DNA of 64,000 nucleotides from Clostridia bacterium (GCA_017411805.1 JAFQPI010000024.1:1-64000), one strand, 5' to 3'; positions 1 through 7,379 are shown, counted from the first letter of the stretch. Numbers and translations are program-made. Notes: a model not told the origin generated them from the letters alone.

Positions 1-3
1 AAG

Positions 4-32
4 ACAAGTAACAGAATCTAATTCTGTCTTGT
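4..32. other. Hairpin at window edge
   Basis: An interrupted inverted repeat (ACAAG-ta-ACAGAAT, loop CTA, ATTCTGT-CTTGT). It is not followed by a T-run, so it is not an obvious terminator. The sequence left of it is outside the window, so its role cannot be judged. Confidence 0.4.
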
Positions 33-94
33 TGTCATGCGGTGCTTTTTGTTTTGCACTTTCGGCTCTACTTGCCTTCATACGATGTTATAAG

Positions 95-133
95 AGTCCT
101 TTCCGTGGCTTCCGCTTCGGAAAGGACTTTTTA
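95..133 (+). terminator. Rho-independent terminator
   Basis: AGTCCTTTCCG and CGGAAAGGACT form an 11-bp stem with a 12-base loop, followed by TTTTTAT. It probably ends a transcript coming from left of the window and insulates the sigma-like gene at 242. Positions 1-241 otherwise hold no supported gene. Confidence 0.75.
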
Positions 134-241
134 TGTTTTGGGAAACTTACATCGCTAAATACCCGTGATTCCACGTTTGCTTTAACCCCAAAAACTGCAC
201 CGCAGTAAGCAAAGAAAAAGCAAACGAAAGGAATTACATAA

Positions 242-670
242 ATGAAAGACTATGAACTCATAGAAAAAGAAATCGATGGCACGATCCATTATTATGCCAA
301 ATTCACGGACGGACAGGGCATCGAACAAATTACCGAACTGGATAGCGAGGTTTATAACGTTATCCATAATTCACAAAAGGGAATCAGTTCCCAAGCTCGC
401 AAAGATCGCAGGTACGGACTATGTTCCTTTGATGAGAGTATCGGGGATGCCGATATTATTGACGCGGCTGAACAGACCGAGGAACTTCTAAAAATGGTGT
501 GGAAACACATCGGAGAACTGACTGAAGTACAGCAACGCAGACTTCGACTCTATTTCGATGAAAAGAAAACATTCGAGCAGATTGCAGTAATCGATGGTTC
601 TACAAAGCAAGCTGTTCACAAAAGCCTTGTTAATGCACTCGAATATTTGCGTTCAAAAAAATATTTTTAA
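242..670 (+). CDS. Sigma-70 region 4-like regulator of a mobile element
   Basis: A 142-residue protein. Residues 93-138 look like sigma-70 region 4: an amphipathic helix (LTEVQQRRLRLYF), then a helix-turn-helix of the form FEQIA...G.TKQAVHKS, then ALEYLR. The first 80 residues have no match I recognise, and no region 2 is visible, so it is not a full sigma factor. Proteins of this layout are common as small regulators in clostridial conjugative or integrative elements, where they control transfer or excision genes. AAAGGAA lies about 9 bases upstream of the ATG. It stands in front of a 500-base non-coding stretch and the ParB-like genes. The DNA-binding role is inference from fold; the target is unknown. 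Confidence 0.75.
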   Translation: MKDYELIEKEIDGTIHYYAKFTDGQGIEQITELDSEVYNVIHNSQKGISSQARKDRRYGLCSFDESIGDADIIDAAEQTEELLKMVWKHIGELTEVQQRRLRLYFDEKKTFEQIAVIDGSTKQAVHKSLVNALEYLRSKKYF

Positions 671-1168
671 CTTTTTTTCGCAGCAGGGTTGACTTTTGGC
701 ACTTTTTTGTCCTATTAGGTGAGAGGATAAAATCTCTCACTGATCTTTTACAATTGAATACCCATTCATCAGGCACATTACCTGCGGAATGCCCGTGAGT
801 AACGGGATTAGCCGGCTTCATAAGTCCGCTACGACCTCTCAATGAGCGAGCGATCCTACTTTTTGAAGGAATTTGAGCAGCACTCAAAGGGAGGCGATGA
901 CATACGCAGAGGACAATGATACTTTTGTAGCCGAAAGGCGCAACCGGCGGAGTACCCGGCGGTGGTGAGATTCCAATGGAGTAGGTTCGCTATCTACCGC
1001 TTGATGACTTCCCACACACTTGGGGTGTCAAGGACAAATAAAGTGTGCAAAGCTCTCGTGGTTATGCATGGGAGCTGATACATACTTTATTGCCCTTGTG
1101 GGATGTACCGAGAGGTATGGGTATTCACAGGGTATAACAATTTTGAAACGAAAGGAAGCAACGATGAG
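671..1168 (+). other. Gene-free, hairpin-rich region (possible structured RNA or leader)
   Basis: About 500 bases with no convincing reading frame between the sigma-like gene and the ParB-like gene. Visible inverted repeats are GTGAGAG/CTCTCAC (719-725/734-740), TTTGAG/CTCAAA (872-877/882-887) and a two-part hairpin at 1037-1091. In the last, AATAAAGTGTG pairs with CATACTTTATT, including one G-T, around an inner AGCTC/GAGCT stem. The density of stems and the absence of codon structure suggest a structured RNA, a transfer or replication locus, or a long leader. No known RNA family was recognised. Confidence 0.4.
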
Positions 1169-2080
1169 ATGCCAGTAACAGACGAAATACTGTTAGATGA
1201 ATTGGTCATTGATCCCGAGTTTGAAAGCGTCATCCCACCGCTTGCTCAAATGGAAATTGATCAACTGCGCCAAAACATATTGGAAGATCAAGAAGTATAC
1301 CACCCAATCGTGATTTGGGGACGCACAATTCTTGATGGACATAAGAGATATAAGATTCTCAAAGAAAATCCGCAAATTCCATTTAGAACTCGCCGACTTG
1401 AGTTTTCTGATAAATATGAAGCTATTGCTTGGATTTGTAAGAATCAAATTGGACGCAGAAACTTGTCGGATGCACAGTTGACCATTCTTATGGGACGAAG
1501 ATTGGATGCGGAAAAAAAGAGCCATGGCGGCGATAGGCGAAGTGCTGAAAGAATTTCAACGCCTCAAAATGAGGCGTTGAAAAAAGACTCTCATTCAACT
1601 GCAACAATGATTGCAGAAGAAATGGGAGTTAGTAGAGCTACCGTCGAACGATCAGGTGAATATGTAAAGGCACTTGATATAGCAAAAGAGCACGACCCCA
1701 ATATTGAACGTGATATCTTAGCAGGTGCCATTACCCCTTCAAAAAAGGATGTCATACAAATAAGCAAAGTTCCAAAAGAAGAAGTCCCACAACGAGTCCA
1801 GCAACTCAGGGAACAGAAGTCACCACCTTCGAAGAAAAATACGGGAAGCACAATTAACTCCATATCAGCAAGAATGGCCGAGGACAAGCCGCCTGCCACG
1901 GAAAGCGATATGCTTGTGTCGCTACAGGGAGCTGTAAAAATGCTGATCCGAACATTCGATACCACTTTCAAACACTATCCCGATTTGTTGAAGAAAGCGG
2001 AGCATCGAACCAAAATTAAAGAAATTCTAAATGAATTAAAAAAATACTTAAACATAATTGAAGAAGGAGAAAGTACATGA
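1169..2080 (+). CDS. ParB/Srx-fold N-terminal domain protein
   Basis: A 303-residue protein from the ATG at 1169, chosen because AAAGGAAG sits about 10 bases upstream; an in-frame ATG at 1103 has no such site. Residues 5-95 match the ParB N-terminal fold: a lead-in strand with hydrophobic positions, then IVIWGRTILDGHKRYKI at 47-63, whose G-H-[KR]-R core is the nucleotide-contacting box II of the family. Residues 144-161 (TATMIAEEMGVSRATVER) look like a helix-turn-helix. The C-terminus (about 220-303) is Lys/Pro-rich linker plus a helical tail. In mobile elements these proteins act as regulators or plasmid-type partition proteins. It overlaps the next gene by 4 bases (ATGA), so the two are translationally coupled. 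No ParA is present in the window. Confidence 0.75.
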   Translation: MPVTDEILLDELVIDPEFESVIPPLAQMEIDQLRQNILEDQEVYHPIVIWGRTILDGHKRYKILKENPQIPFRTRRLEFSDKYEAIAWICKNQIGRRNLSDAQLTILMGRRLDAEKKSHGGDRRSAERISTPQNEALKKDSHSTATMIAEEMGVSRATVERSGEYVKALDIAKEHDPNIERDILAGAITPSKKDVIQISKVPKEEVPQRVQQLREQKSPPSKKNTGSTINSISARMAEDKPPATESDMLVSLQGAVKMLIRTFDTTFKHYPDLLKKAEHRTKIKEILNELKKYLNIIEEGEST

Positions 2081-2877
2081 AAAAGAAAGAGTTTATTAAG
2101 AGCCTGTCGAATCCGCCCTATGAGATGAGAACCATCGACACCAGCGTGTTGATAATTCCTCGTGACACCTATCAAAGACCTCTTCAGTCGGACGAGGTCA
2201 AGGAGATCATCGCGCAGTTCAGTATTTATCTGATGAATGAGCCGAAGGTCAGTTTCCGAGATGGTAAGTACTATGTATTCGATGGTCAGCACACCCTTAT
2301 CTCGTTGCTCGAAATGAACAACGGAAAGCACTTTCCCGTTCTCTGCAAGGTGTACTTCGGAATGACAGAACAAGAAGAAGCCAAACTCTTTTCCATGCAA
2401 ACCGGTGCAGGTAGAAAGCTCTCCCCGGCTGACCGTATCAGAGCAGAGCTGTACGCTCGAGATATTGCGACAATGAACTTCCGTGATGCAACACTGAGAA
2501 CAGGAGTATCCTTCGAGCATTCTGGGGAATCCAATACCTGCAATCTTCGCTGTATCAATACGGCCAGAGCCGAGTATGAGCGAGTCGGTGAGAAGATCTA
2601 TACTGAAGCTCTTGACATTATGGTCGAAGCTTGGACAGGCTGCCGTTCGGCATTCAAGGCTGACGTGCTCAAGGCAGTGGTGGCGTTTGTTAAAGAGTAT
2701 AGCGGCAAATACAGCCGCGAGAGGCTGATTACACGACTCAAGGCAGAAGACCCCGAAACCATCTATCGAGCCATTCGAAGCGATTTTGACACCCCTGTGG
2801 AGCTCCGCTACGTAGCTCCAATTGTGAAGATCTATAATGGCAACAGCATGTTAAACGCATTGGGCAACGGAAAGTGA
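2077..2877 (+). CDS. ParB-like DGQH-motif protein (DUF6551-like)
   Basis: A 266-residue protein coupled to the preceding ParB-like gene by an ATGA overlap. It has YQRPL at 32-36 and FDGQHTL at 68-74, the variant box of the ParB/DGQHR superfamily, followed by a helical region rich in Arg and Glu (about 95-266). I read it as a second, divergent ParB-fold protein of the type often listed as DUF6551 in Firmicutes islands. Whether it binds or hydrolyses nucleotide cannot be told. The pairing of two different ParB-like proteins suggests a hetero-complex or partner regulators; this is inference. Confidence 0.65.
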   Translation: MKKKEFIKSLSNPPYEMRTIDTSVLIIPRDTYQRPLQSDEVKEIIAQFSIYLMNEPKVSFRDGKYYVFDGQHTLISLLEMNNGKHFPVLCKVYFGMTEQEEAKLFSMQTGAGRKLSPADRIRAELYARDIATMNFRDATLRTGVSFEHSGESNTCNLRCINTARAEYERVGEKIYTEALDIMVEAWTGCRSAFKADVLKAVVAFVKEYSGKYSRERLITRLKAEDPETIYRAIRSDFDTPVELRYVAPIVKIYNGNSMLNALGNGK

Positions 2878-2881
2878 GAAA

Positions 2882-3277
2882 ATGACAATGACAAGAGAAT
2901 ACACGCCGTTATTTGATTATCAGGAGTTCTGCGAACTGCTGGATCACATTCAGGATTTGAAAAGCTTGAGCAGTCAATGCAGAACCAGTGCTGAAATGTA
3001 TCGAAAAAAGATTCGGCAGGTCTGCGACAGGGTCGAGCGAGATTTCAGCGACAAGCATCACTTCTTTAGCGGTTGGGTAGATGGAAAGCCCGTTATTCTG
3101 GATTCGGGCTATGAGGTGATTTTGTCCGCAGACAGGAAGTTCATCTTCGTATTGCTTATTCTGAACAGACGTCGAGAACTTGGCTTGCCCATGTTTCAAA
3201 GCGATGTGGAGCAATTCTATAAGCTCTGCAAACAAGCGAAAACGGTATTCCCTGAAAACTACTTTTGCGTAGGGTGA
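2882..3277 (+). CDS. Hypothetical mobile-element protein
   Basis: A 131-residue protein, not recognised. It starts 4 bases after the DGQH-motif gene, with a GGAAAGTGAGAAA ribosome site region. It is predominantly helical (residues 10-60), followed by a short hydrophobic stretch FIFVLLIL at about 96-103, which is too short to be a membrane span. Ten to fifteen per cent of residues are aromatic, and there are several Cys, not spaced as a zinc site. Its place in the co-directional cluster suggests that it is expressed with the ParB-like pair. Confidence 0.6.
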   Translation: MTMTREYTPLFDYQEFCELLDHIQDLKSLSSQCRTSAEMYRKKIRQVCDRVERDFSDKHHFFSGWVDGKPVILDSGYEVILSADRKFIFVLLILNRRRELGLPMFQSDVEQFYKLCKQAKTVFPENYFCVG

Positions 3278-3281
3278 GAAT

Positions 3282-3479
3282 ATGAAAAAGGTTCTTTACA
3301 CCATTATAATACCCGATGATACGGATATCGAATCGGTGGTCATCAATTTGAAGCGTAAATCAGAAACAAGAGTTCAACGCAAGCACGCTCAAGTTGCAAA
3401 GCGAGATTCGAACATTCAGATCAAGCATGAAATGACGGATGAACCCGACGAAGGGCTCTTGTACGATGAGCTGTATTGA
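3282..3479 (+). CDS. Small hypothetical protein, possible antitoxin partner of MazF
   Basis: A 65-residue protein beginning 4 bases after the previous stop, with GGTGAG upstream. A hydrophobic beta-like start (VLYTIIIPDDTDIESVVINL) is followed by a basic middle (about 25-45) and an acidic tail (MTDEPDEGLLYDELY). An acidic, probably disordered tail before a mazF gene resembles how MazE-type antitoxins neutralise MazF. The N-terminus does not look like a known AbrB or RHH DNA-binding domain, and 83 bases separate the genes. The antitoxin role is therefore a guess. Confidence 0.45.
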   Translation: MKKVLYTIIIPDDTDIESVVINLKRKSETRVQRKHAQVAKRDSNIQIKHEMTDEPDEGLLYDELY

Positions 3480-3531
3480 GCATGTGCTCAATACTGATTC
3501 GCATAATACCCGATATGGTTGCCATATCGGG
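3474..3531 (+). promoter_or_regulatory. Two adjacent palindromes upstream of mazF
   Basis: TATTGAGCA-TG-TGCTCAATA (3474-3493) overlaps the stop codon of the small upstream gene. CCCGATATGG-TTG-CCATATCGGG (3509-3531) is a perfect 10-bp stem with a 3-base loop. Neither has a T-run. Their position directly before the toxin gene fits operators for autoregulation or an RNA structure that limits toxin expression. Confidence 0.5.
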
Positions 3532-3562
3532 GCATACATAAACAGCAGAAAGGACAATTACA

Positions 3563-3928
3563 ATGGACAGAGCAATTAAAAGAGGTGATCTGGTGTATTT
3601 GAATTTCGATCCCATTGTCGGATCGGAACAGGGAGGACCACGCCCGGCGGTTGTAATTCAAAATGATATCGGGAATAAGCATGCCCCCACTGTGATCATT
3701 GCACCAATTACCAGCAAGACTAAGAAAACCAATTTGCCCACTCATGTCAAGTTGACTTCGGAGCATCTTGAAAGAAACTCTATGGTACTTCTTGAGCAGA
3801 TCAAGACTGTTGATAAAAGCAGAATTGATTCCTATATTGGCACGCTCGGATATGAGGAAATGAAGATGATCGAAAAAGCATTGCGAATCAGCCTTGGAAT
3901 GGGCAGATACGGAAAACGGAAAGGATAA
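3563..3928 (+). CDS. MazF/PemK-family endoribonuclease toxin
   Basis: A 121-residue protein, the usual MazF length. GDLVYLNFDPIVGSEQGGPRPAVVIQND (residues 8-35) contains the two family signatures: the first beta-strand and the G-S-E-Q-x-G-x-R-P-x-V-V-I loop with the catalytic Arg27. The following IIAPITS (45-51) gives the conserved Thr/Ser. MazF enzymes cleave single-stranded RNA at short sequence motifs. A GAAAGGACAATTACA leader precedes the ATG. It lies between a 65-residue protein and the integrase, a position common in integrative elements where the toxin stabilises the element. No classical MazE-type antitoxin was found next to it. Confidence 0.85.
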   Translation: MDRAIKRGDLVYLNFDPIVGSEQGGPRPAVVIQNDIGNKHAPTVIIAPITSKTKKTNLPTHVKLTSEHLERNSMVLLEQIKTVDKSRIDSYIGTLGYEEMKMIEKALRISLGMGRYGKRKG

Positions 3929-3933
3929 ACATT

Positions 3934-5178
3934 ATGGCAAATATAACGAAGAAGCCCAACGGCACGTTTTTGATTAGAGTTTCCAATGGCATGAAAAACG
4001 GAAAGCAGGATCTTGTGTCCACGATCTATAAGCCTCCTGTCGGATCCACTCCGGCTATGGCAAAAAAAGCTGCGGAAAAATATGCTGTGCTCTTTGAGGA
4101 ATTGGTACATAGCGGTGGCTATGAAAAGAAACAGGCGGTCAGCAAGGAACTCCGTGCAAGGCGGAGAATGACAATTGAGCAGTTCGTGCAGGATCATTAT
4201 TATCCTGCCATTCAAAAGCACCTCTCGCCCACAACCTGCAGAACCTATGAGCTGATTATCGACTCACTCATTCTTCCGTCCTTTGGACGAGTGGAGCTTG
4301 AAGATGTGGACTCAACCCACATACAGAGCTTTGTGGATTTCTTATCTACACCCGAAGCAAGTGCCAAGGGAGAGAAAGGTCTGTCTCCGGCTTCGGTCAA
4401 ACGCTATTCAACCGTATTTTCCTCCATCATTACTGAAGCGTGGAAGCAAAAGTTTATCGAAACTAATCCAATCGGTAAGAACTATATCCATTACCCGAAA
4501 ATCGTTCAGCCTCAGCTTGAAGCCTACAGCGATGATGAGGTCGAGCAGCTTATGGAAGCGTTGGAGAACGAGGATATTCGCACGAGAGCTTTGCTGATAT
4601 TGGCGGTTACCACCGGAATGCGACGCGGAGAGCTGGTGGGGCTGATGTGGAATGACATTGATTTCGATAAGCAGATCATCACCATCTCCCGGAGCGTTTA
4701 TAAGCCCAAGGGGGAAGAACAGAGGGTAAAATCCACCAAGTCCGTGAGCAGTAACAGAACCGTCTATATTCCCGAAAGTTGTTCTCAGGCGCTCTATGAA
4801 CTGAAGATTCAGCAAGCAAACGACAAACGGCATTCGCAGGGGCTGTGGGTAGACACAGGTTTTGTCTTTACGGACAAGTATGGAAAGAACATCAGTCTGT
4901 ATGCTCCAACGAGAATCTGTGCCGAGGTACAGGCTAAATACGGTCTGCGGCACTTGAAGCTCCACGGCTTGCGTCATACCTGTGGCTCGTTGATGGTGGA
5001 GCACGGAGTAGATCCCGAAACGGTCAAAACAGTTCTCGGACACGAGAGCCTCAAAACCACAAACCGATATTTACATCCTTATGCCGAGAGCATGAAGGAA
5101 GCATCCGAAAAAATGGAAAGGATTATTCGAGGTAAAACAGATGGTGAAATTGAGATCCATCTGTCAAGCGGTGAATGA
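3934..5178 (+). CDS. Tyrosine recombinase / integrase (plus strand)
   Basis: A 414-residue site-specific recombinase of the Tn916/phage-integrase family. It has an N-terminal arm-binding region (about 1-60), a SAM-like core-binding domain (about 80-185), and a catalytic domain with Arg230 (TGMRRGEL), His344 and Arg347 (HGLRH), His370 (LGHES) and the Tyr379 nucleophile (TNRYLHP). All catalytic residues are present and the length is normal, so it looks active. It starts 5 bases after mazF and its last 38 bases overlap the excisionase-like gene. It catalyses integration and excision of the element through attP and attB. Confidence 0.95.
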   Translation: MANITKKPNGTFLIRVSNGMKNGKQDLVSTIYKPPVGSTPAMAKKAAEKYAVLFEELVHSGGYEKKQAVSKELRARRRMTIEQFVQDHYYPAIQKHLSPTTCRTYELIIDSLILPSFGRVELEDVDSTHIQSFVDFLSTPEASAKGEKGLSPASVKRYSTVFSSIITEAWKQKFIETNPIGKNYIHYPKIVQPQLEAYSDDEVEQLMEALENEDIRTRALLILAVTTGMRRGELVGLMWNDIDFDKQIITISRSVYKPKGEEQRVKSTKSVSSNRTVYIPESCSQALYELKIQQANDKRHSQGLWVDTGFVFTDKYGKNISLYAPTRICAEVQAKYGLRHLKLHGLRHTCGSLMVEHGVDPETVKTVLGHESLKTTNRYLHPYAESMKEASEKMERIIRGKTDGEIEIHLSSGE

Positions 5179-5632
5179 TATAAGGCAATCTGACCCCGGA
5201 ACCGCTATGACAGAAGGCTTTTTACGATTGCTGATCGAAAACGGCGACGTGTCTTATGAAATATGCGGTTCTCGGGTATGCCTTAACATCGACATCCTGT
5301 TTAAGGAATTGTCGTGCCTGTTTGAACTGGAAACCGAAGCCATGCCGAAGCTCCGCACGGTTAAAGGGGCTTTGAAAGAGATCAAAGCTGTCGATGAACA
5401 GAGTGTGATCACTGAATACAAAATTCGGTGGTTAATAAAAAGCGGCCGACTGCGTAGCTACGCAGTCGGCTCAAGGGAAATTATCGTTATGGAGTCCTTT
5501 GATGATGAGAACCTATTGACTCAGGAATCAAGGGAAGGATGTAACATTACTCAGGGGATAAAACTGAGTGAACAGTATGGGGAATTGCTGTCAAAAACCA
5601 CTCAGTCGTTCACCTGCACTCGAAAACGATGA
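5141..5632 (+). CDS. Two-domain excisionase-like protein
   Basis: A 163-residue protein whose start lies inside the integrase gene, preceded by GAGGTAAAACAG. Residues 3-56 and 70-122 are two diverged copies of one unit: K-L-R-[ST]-[IV] ... T-E-x-[FK]-[LI]-R-x-L-I-[EK]-[NS]-G ... [GV]-S-R. This pattern matches the small winged-helix excisionase fold that reads DNA beside att sites, here duplicated. The C-terminal 40 residues are low in structure. Overlap with the integrase couples their expression and supports a recombination directionality factor. The assignment rests on pattern and context, not on a strong family match. Confidence 0.55.
   Translation: MVKLRSICQAVNDIRQSDPGTAMTEGFLRLLIENGDVSYEICGSRVCLNIDILFKELSCLFELETEAMPKLRTVKGALKEIKAVDEQSVITEYKIRWLIKSGRLRSYAVGSREIIVMESFDDENLLTQESREGCNITQGIKLSEQYGELLSKTTQSFTCTRKR
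5445..5470. repeat. 26-bp perfect palindrome inside the excisionase-like gene
   Basis: GCCGACTGCGTAG is followed at once by its exact reverse complement. It encodes part of the second repeat unit (residues about 102-110) of the excisionase-like protein. A perfect 13-bp half-site inside coding DNA is unlikely by chance and could be a protein-binding site or a strong RNA hairpin. Confidence 0.7.
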
Positions 5633-5635
5633 GGT

Positions 5636-6919
5636 TCAGACGTCGATGGAGTCGAAACAATCGGCTGCAGCTTTGTCGGTTTTCGCCAGTGCATGTACAT
5701 AGATATTGGTCGTGTCAATGGACGTATGCCCAAGTCGTTTGGAAACGGTTTTGATATCACATCCATTTGAAAGCAAATAGGTTGCGGACGAGTGTCTTAA
5801 CCCATGAAACTTCAGATGGCGAAAACCGTATTTTTTAAGAAACTTATCAAATTGTTTGGTCGGCGTGTGCGGATGCATGACATGACCGCACCAGTCGGTA
5901 AAGAGGAATCCCTCCTCATGCCATTTCTCACCGAGCAAGGCTTTTTTACGGTCTTGCTCCTTTTTCAGTTCCTGCAGGACGTCGCAGAGAGCTTGTGGAA
6001 TTGCCATCTGACGAATGCTGCTGATGGTTTTGGGAAGCTTGATTTCAGGCTCCTGCCCAACAAGCTTAACAACGCTTCTGCGAATATACATAGTCCGTTT
6101 TTCAAAATCGACATCCTCCCATTTCAAACCGGCAATCTCGCCTCGTCTGGCGCCTGTGTAAATGGCAGTAGCAATGACGGCATGGATGTGGATGGGCTCA
6201 AGCTGAGCCATTTTGAGGATCTCGGCAATCTCTTCATTGCTGAAGGCTTCAACTTCAGGTGTAACGATTTTGGAAATCTCAAGTCTGCGCGTATCAGCCG
6301 GATTTGATTGGATGTACTCTTGTTTCCAAGCCATTGTCATAATGGATTGAAGAATGGTCAAATATCTACGAATGGTAGCAGGGGCGAGTTTCTCGCCCTT
6401 TTTATCTACCCGTCCCGAGGGAGTGGCCAAGAAGTTAATCAATTCTTGAACGTGGAATGGTTTGATTTCATCCAAATGCAGATGACCGAGTTTGGGAATG
6501 AGAATACGCTGGATAGCAGTCTCATAAAGCAGAAAAGTCGTTGACGAGATGTTCTCCTTTTTGGCTGTCAGATAGATTTCGCAGAAATCTGAAAACAGGG
6601 GAGTGGACGGTGTTTGAATGGGAGTCAGTACATGCTGAGATTCCTGCACACCTGCCTCCTCTGCAAGTTCCTGTGCAACTGTGTTTTCGTCAAAACTCAC
6701 GTTGGGCTTGTGTTGGTGTTTGAGTTCAAATTCAATTCTGCATTCTTCCTCAAGTGCCTTGACAAAAGCATCGAGCTCCTTGCGAAGTTTGGATTCAGGA
6801 AGATTCACCTTCGACGGATGAAACAGTCGGGATTTTTGGAAAGGGCGTCCGTTGTCCTGCATTCCATAAGATACTCTGACAAAATAATTGTTGTTACCGC
6901 GTTCCTTGATGTAAGCCAT
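5636..6919 (-). CDS. Second tyrosine recombinase / integrase (minus strand, tRNA-proximal)
   Basis: A 427-residue integrase related to, but distinct from, the plus-strand one. It has an N-terminal arm-binding region, a Glu-rich linker (about 55-105), a core-binding domain (about 108-205) and catalytic residues Arg258 (TGARRGE), His372/Arg375 (HGLRH), His398 (LGHTS) and Tyr407 (TNIYVHA). AGGAGG lies 7 bases before the ATG. It ends 3 bases from the end of the excisionase-like gene, in convergent orientation. Its 5' end faces the 3' end of tRNA-Pro about 290 bases away, the standard arrangement for an integrase that uses a tRNA gene as attB. It is therefore the best candidate for the enzyme that placed this element. 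Confidence 0.93.
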   Translation of the reverse strand: MAYIKERGNNNYFVRVSYGMQDNGRPFQKSRLFHPSKVNLPESKLRKELDAFVKALEEECRIEFELKHQHKPNVSFDENTVAQELAEEAGVQESQHVLTPIQTPSTPLFSDFCEIYLTAKKENISSTTFLLYETAIQRILIPKLGHLHLDEIKPFHVQELINFLATPSGRVDKKGEKLAPATIRRYLTILQSIMTMAWKQEYIQSNPADTRRLEISKIVTPEVEAFSNEEIAEILKMAQLEPIHIHAVIATAIYTGARRGEIAGLKWEDVDFEKRTMYIRRSVVKLVGQEPEIKLPKTISSIRQMAIPQALCDVLQELKKEQDRKKALLGEKWHEEGFLFTDWCGHVMHPHTPTKQFDKFLKKYGFRHLKFHGLRHSSATYLLSNGCDIKTVSKRLGHTSIDTTNIYVHALAKTDKAAADCFDSIDV

Positions 6920-7157
6920 AATAGCCTCCTAAAAAATAGAATTTTATTACAGGCAATACACCATTGCAAGATTTACACGGATTTTTGACAAGATTTTTGA
7001 TTATGCAAAGGGCAAGAAAGGTGCAAAATAGTTCGGTTATGTTGGAAAAACTGAAGAAAAAATCGCATTTTTACTTGCACTTGCTATGCACTAACTATGC
7101 ACCAAACCATTTGCGGAATGGTAGAGGCGAATAGAGAGTGACAGAATAAACAAAAAT
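6920..7157. other. Element end region with putative integrase arm-site repeats
   Basis: A non-coding stretch between the minus-strand integrase and tRNA-Pro. It contains two adjacent 11-bp direct repeats, CTATGCACTAA and CTATGCACCAA (7084-7105), preceded by TTGCAC (7075-7080) and further TGCAAA-type motifs at about 7004-7025. Short repeated motifs near att are typical arm-type sites for tyrosine integrases and excisionases. Confidence 0.45.
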
Positions 7158-7190
7158 CGAGCCTAAATCTTACGATTCGGCTCGGTTTTT
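7158..7190. terminator. Terminator between tRNA-Pro and integrase
   Basis: CGAGCC/GGCTCG (7158-7163/7179-7184) with flanking A and T tracts on both sides, so it can act in both directions. It ends the tRNA transcript on the minus strand. Because it lies on the element side of the tRNA 3' end, the element probably supplies it. Confidence 0.75.
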
Positions 7191-7211
7191 TGTGCATTTC
7201 GTTAAAAATGC

Positions 7212-7287
7212 TGGTCTGAGTGACAAGACTTGAACTTGCGGCCTCTACCACCCCAAGGTAGCGCGCTACCAACTGCGCCACACCCAG
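7212..7287 (-). tRNA. tRNA-Pro (anticodon GGG)
   Basis: Read on the minus strand, all arms close. The acceptor is CTGGGTG/CACTCAG with discriminator A and encoded CCA. The D stem is GCGC/GCGC, the anticodon stem CTACC/GGTAG with loop TTGGGGT, and the T stem GCAAG/CTTGT with loop TTCAAGT. Loop positions 34-36 are GGG, which reads CCC proline codons. It is 76 nt long. Its 3' end faces the integrase-bearing element, so the tRNA 3' half is the likely attB site and has been restored intact. Confidence 0.95.
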
Positions 7288-7350
7288 ATTTTGCGCTCGG
7301 CGTTTTCTCCACAGACTATTGCCCGCAGCCTCGCACCTTGCGACTTGAAT

Positions 7351-7379
7351 ATTATATCACATTTTCATCCGATTGTCAA
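7351..7379 (-). promoter_or_regulatory. Promoter of tRNA-Pro
   Basis: On the minus strand TTGACA, 17 bases, TATAAT: a full consensus sigma-A promoter about 64 bases before the mature tRNA 5' end. The rest of 7288-7526 holds no gene; it contains only this promoter and the terminator of the next operon. Confidence 0.9.

Noticed and set aside
1..241. A coding region at the left window edge
   Set aside because: No frame with a ribosome site was seen; this stretch holds two hairpins only.
1020..1168. Possible 5' end of a group II intron (GGGTGTCAAG-like)
   Set aside because: A short resemblance only. No domain V hairpin, 3' end or reverse transcriptase is nearby.
2077..2877. Assigning the DGQHT protein to a DNA phosphorothioation (Dnd) system
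   Set aside because: Only the short motif resembles DndB. No dndCDE genes are present.
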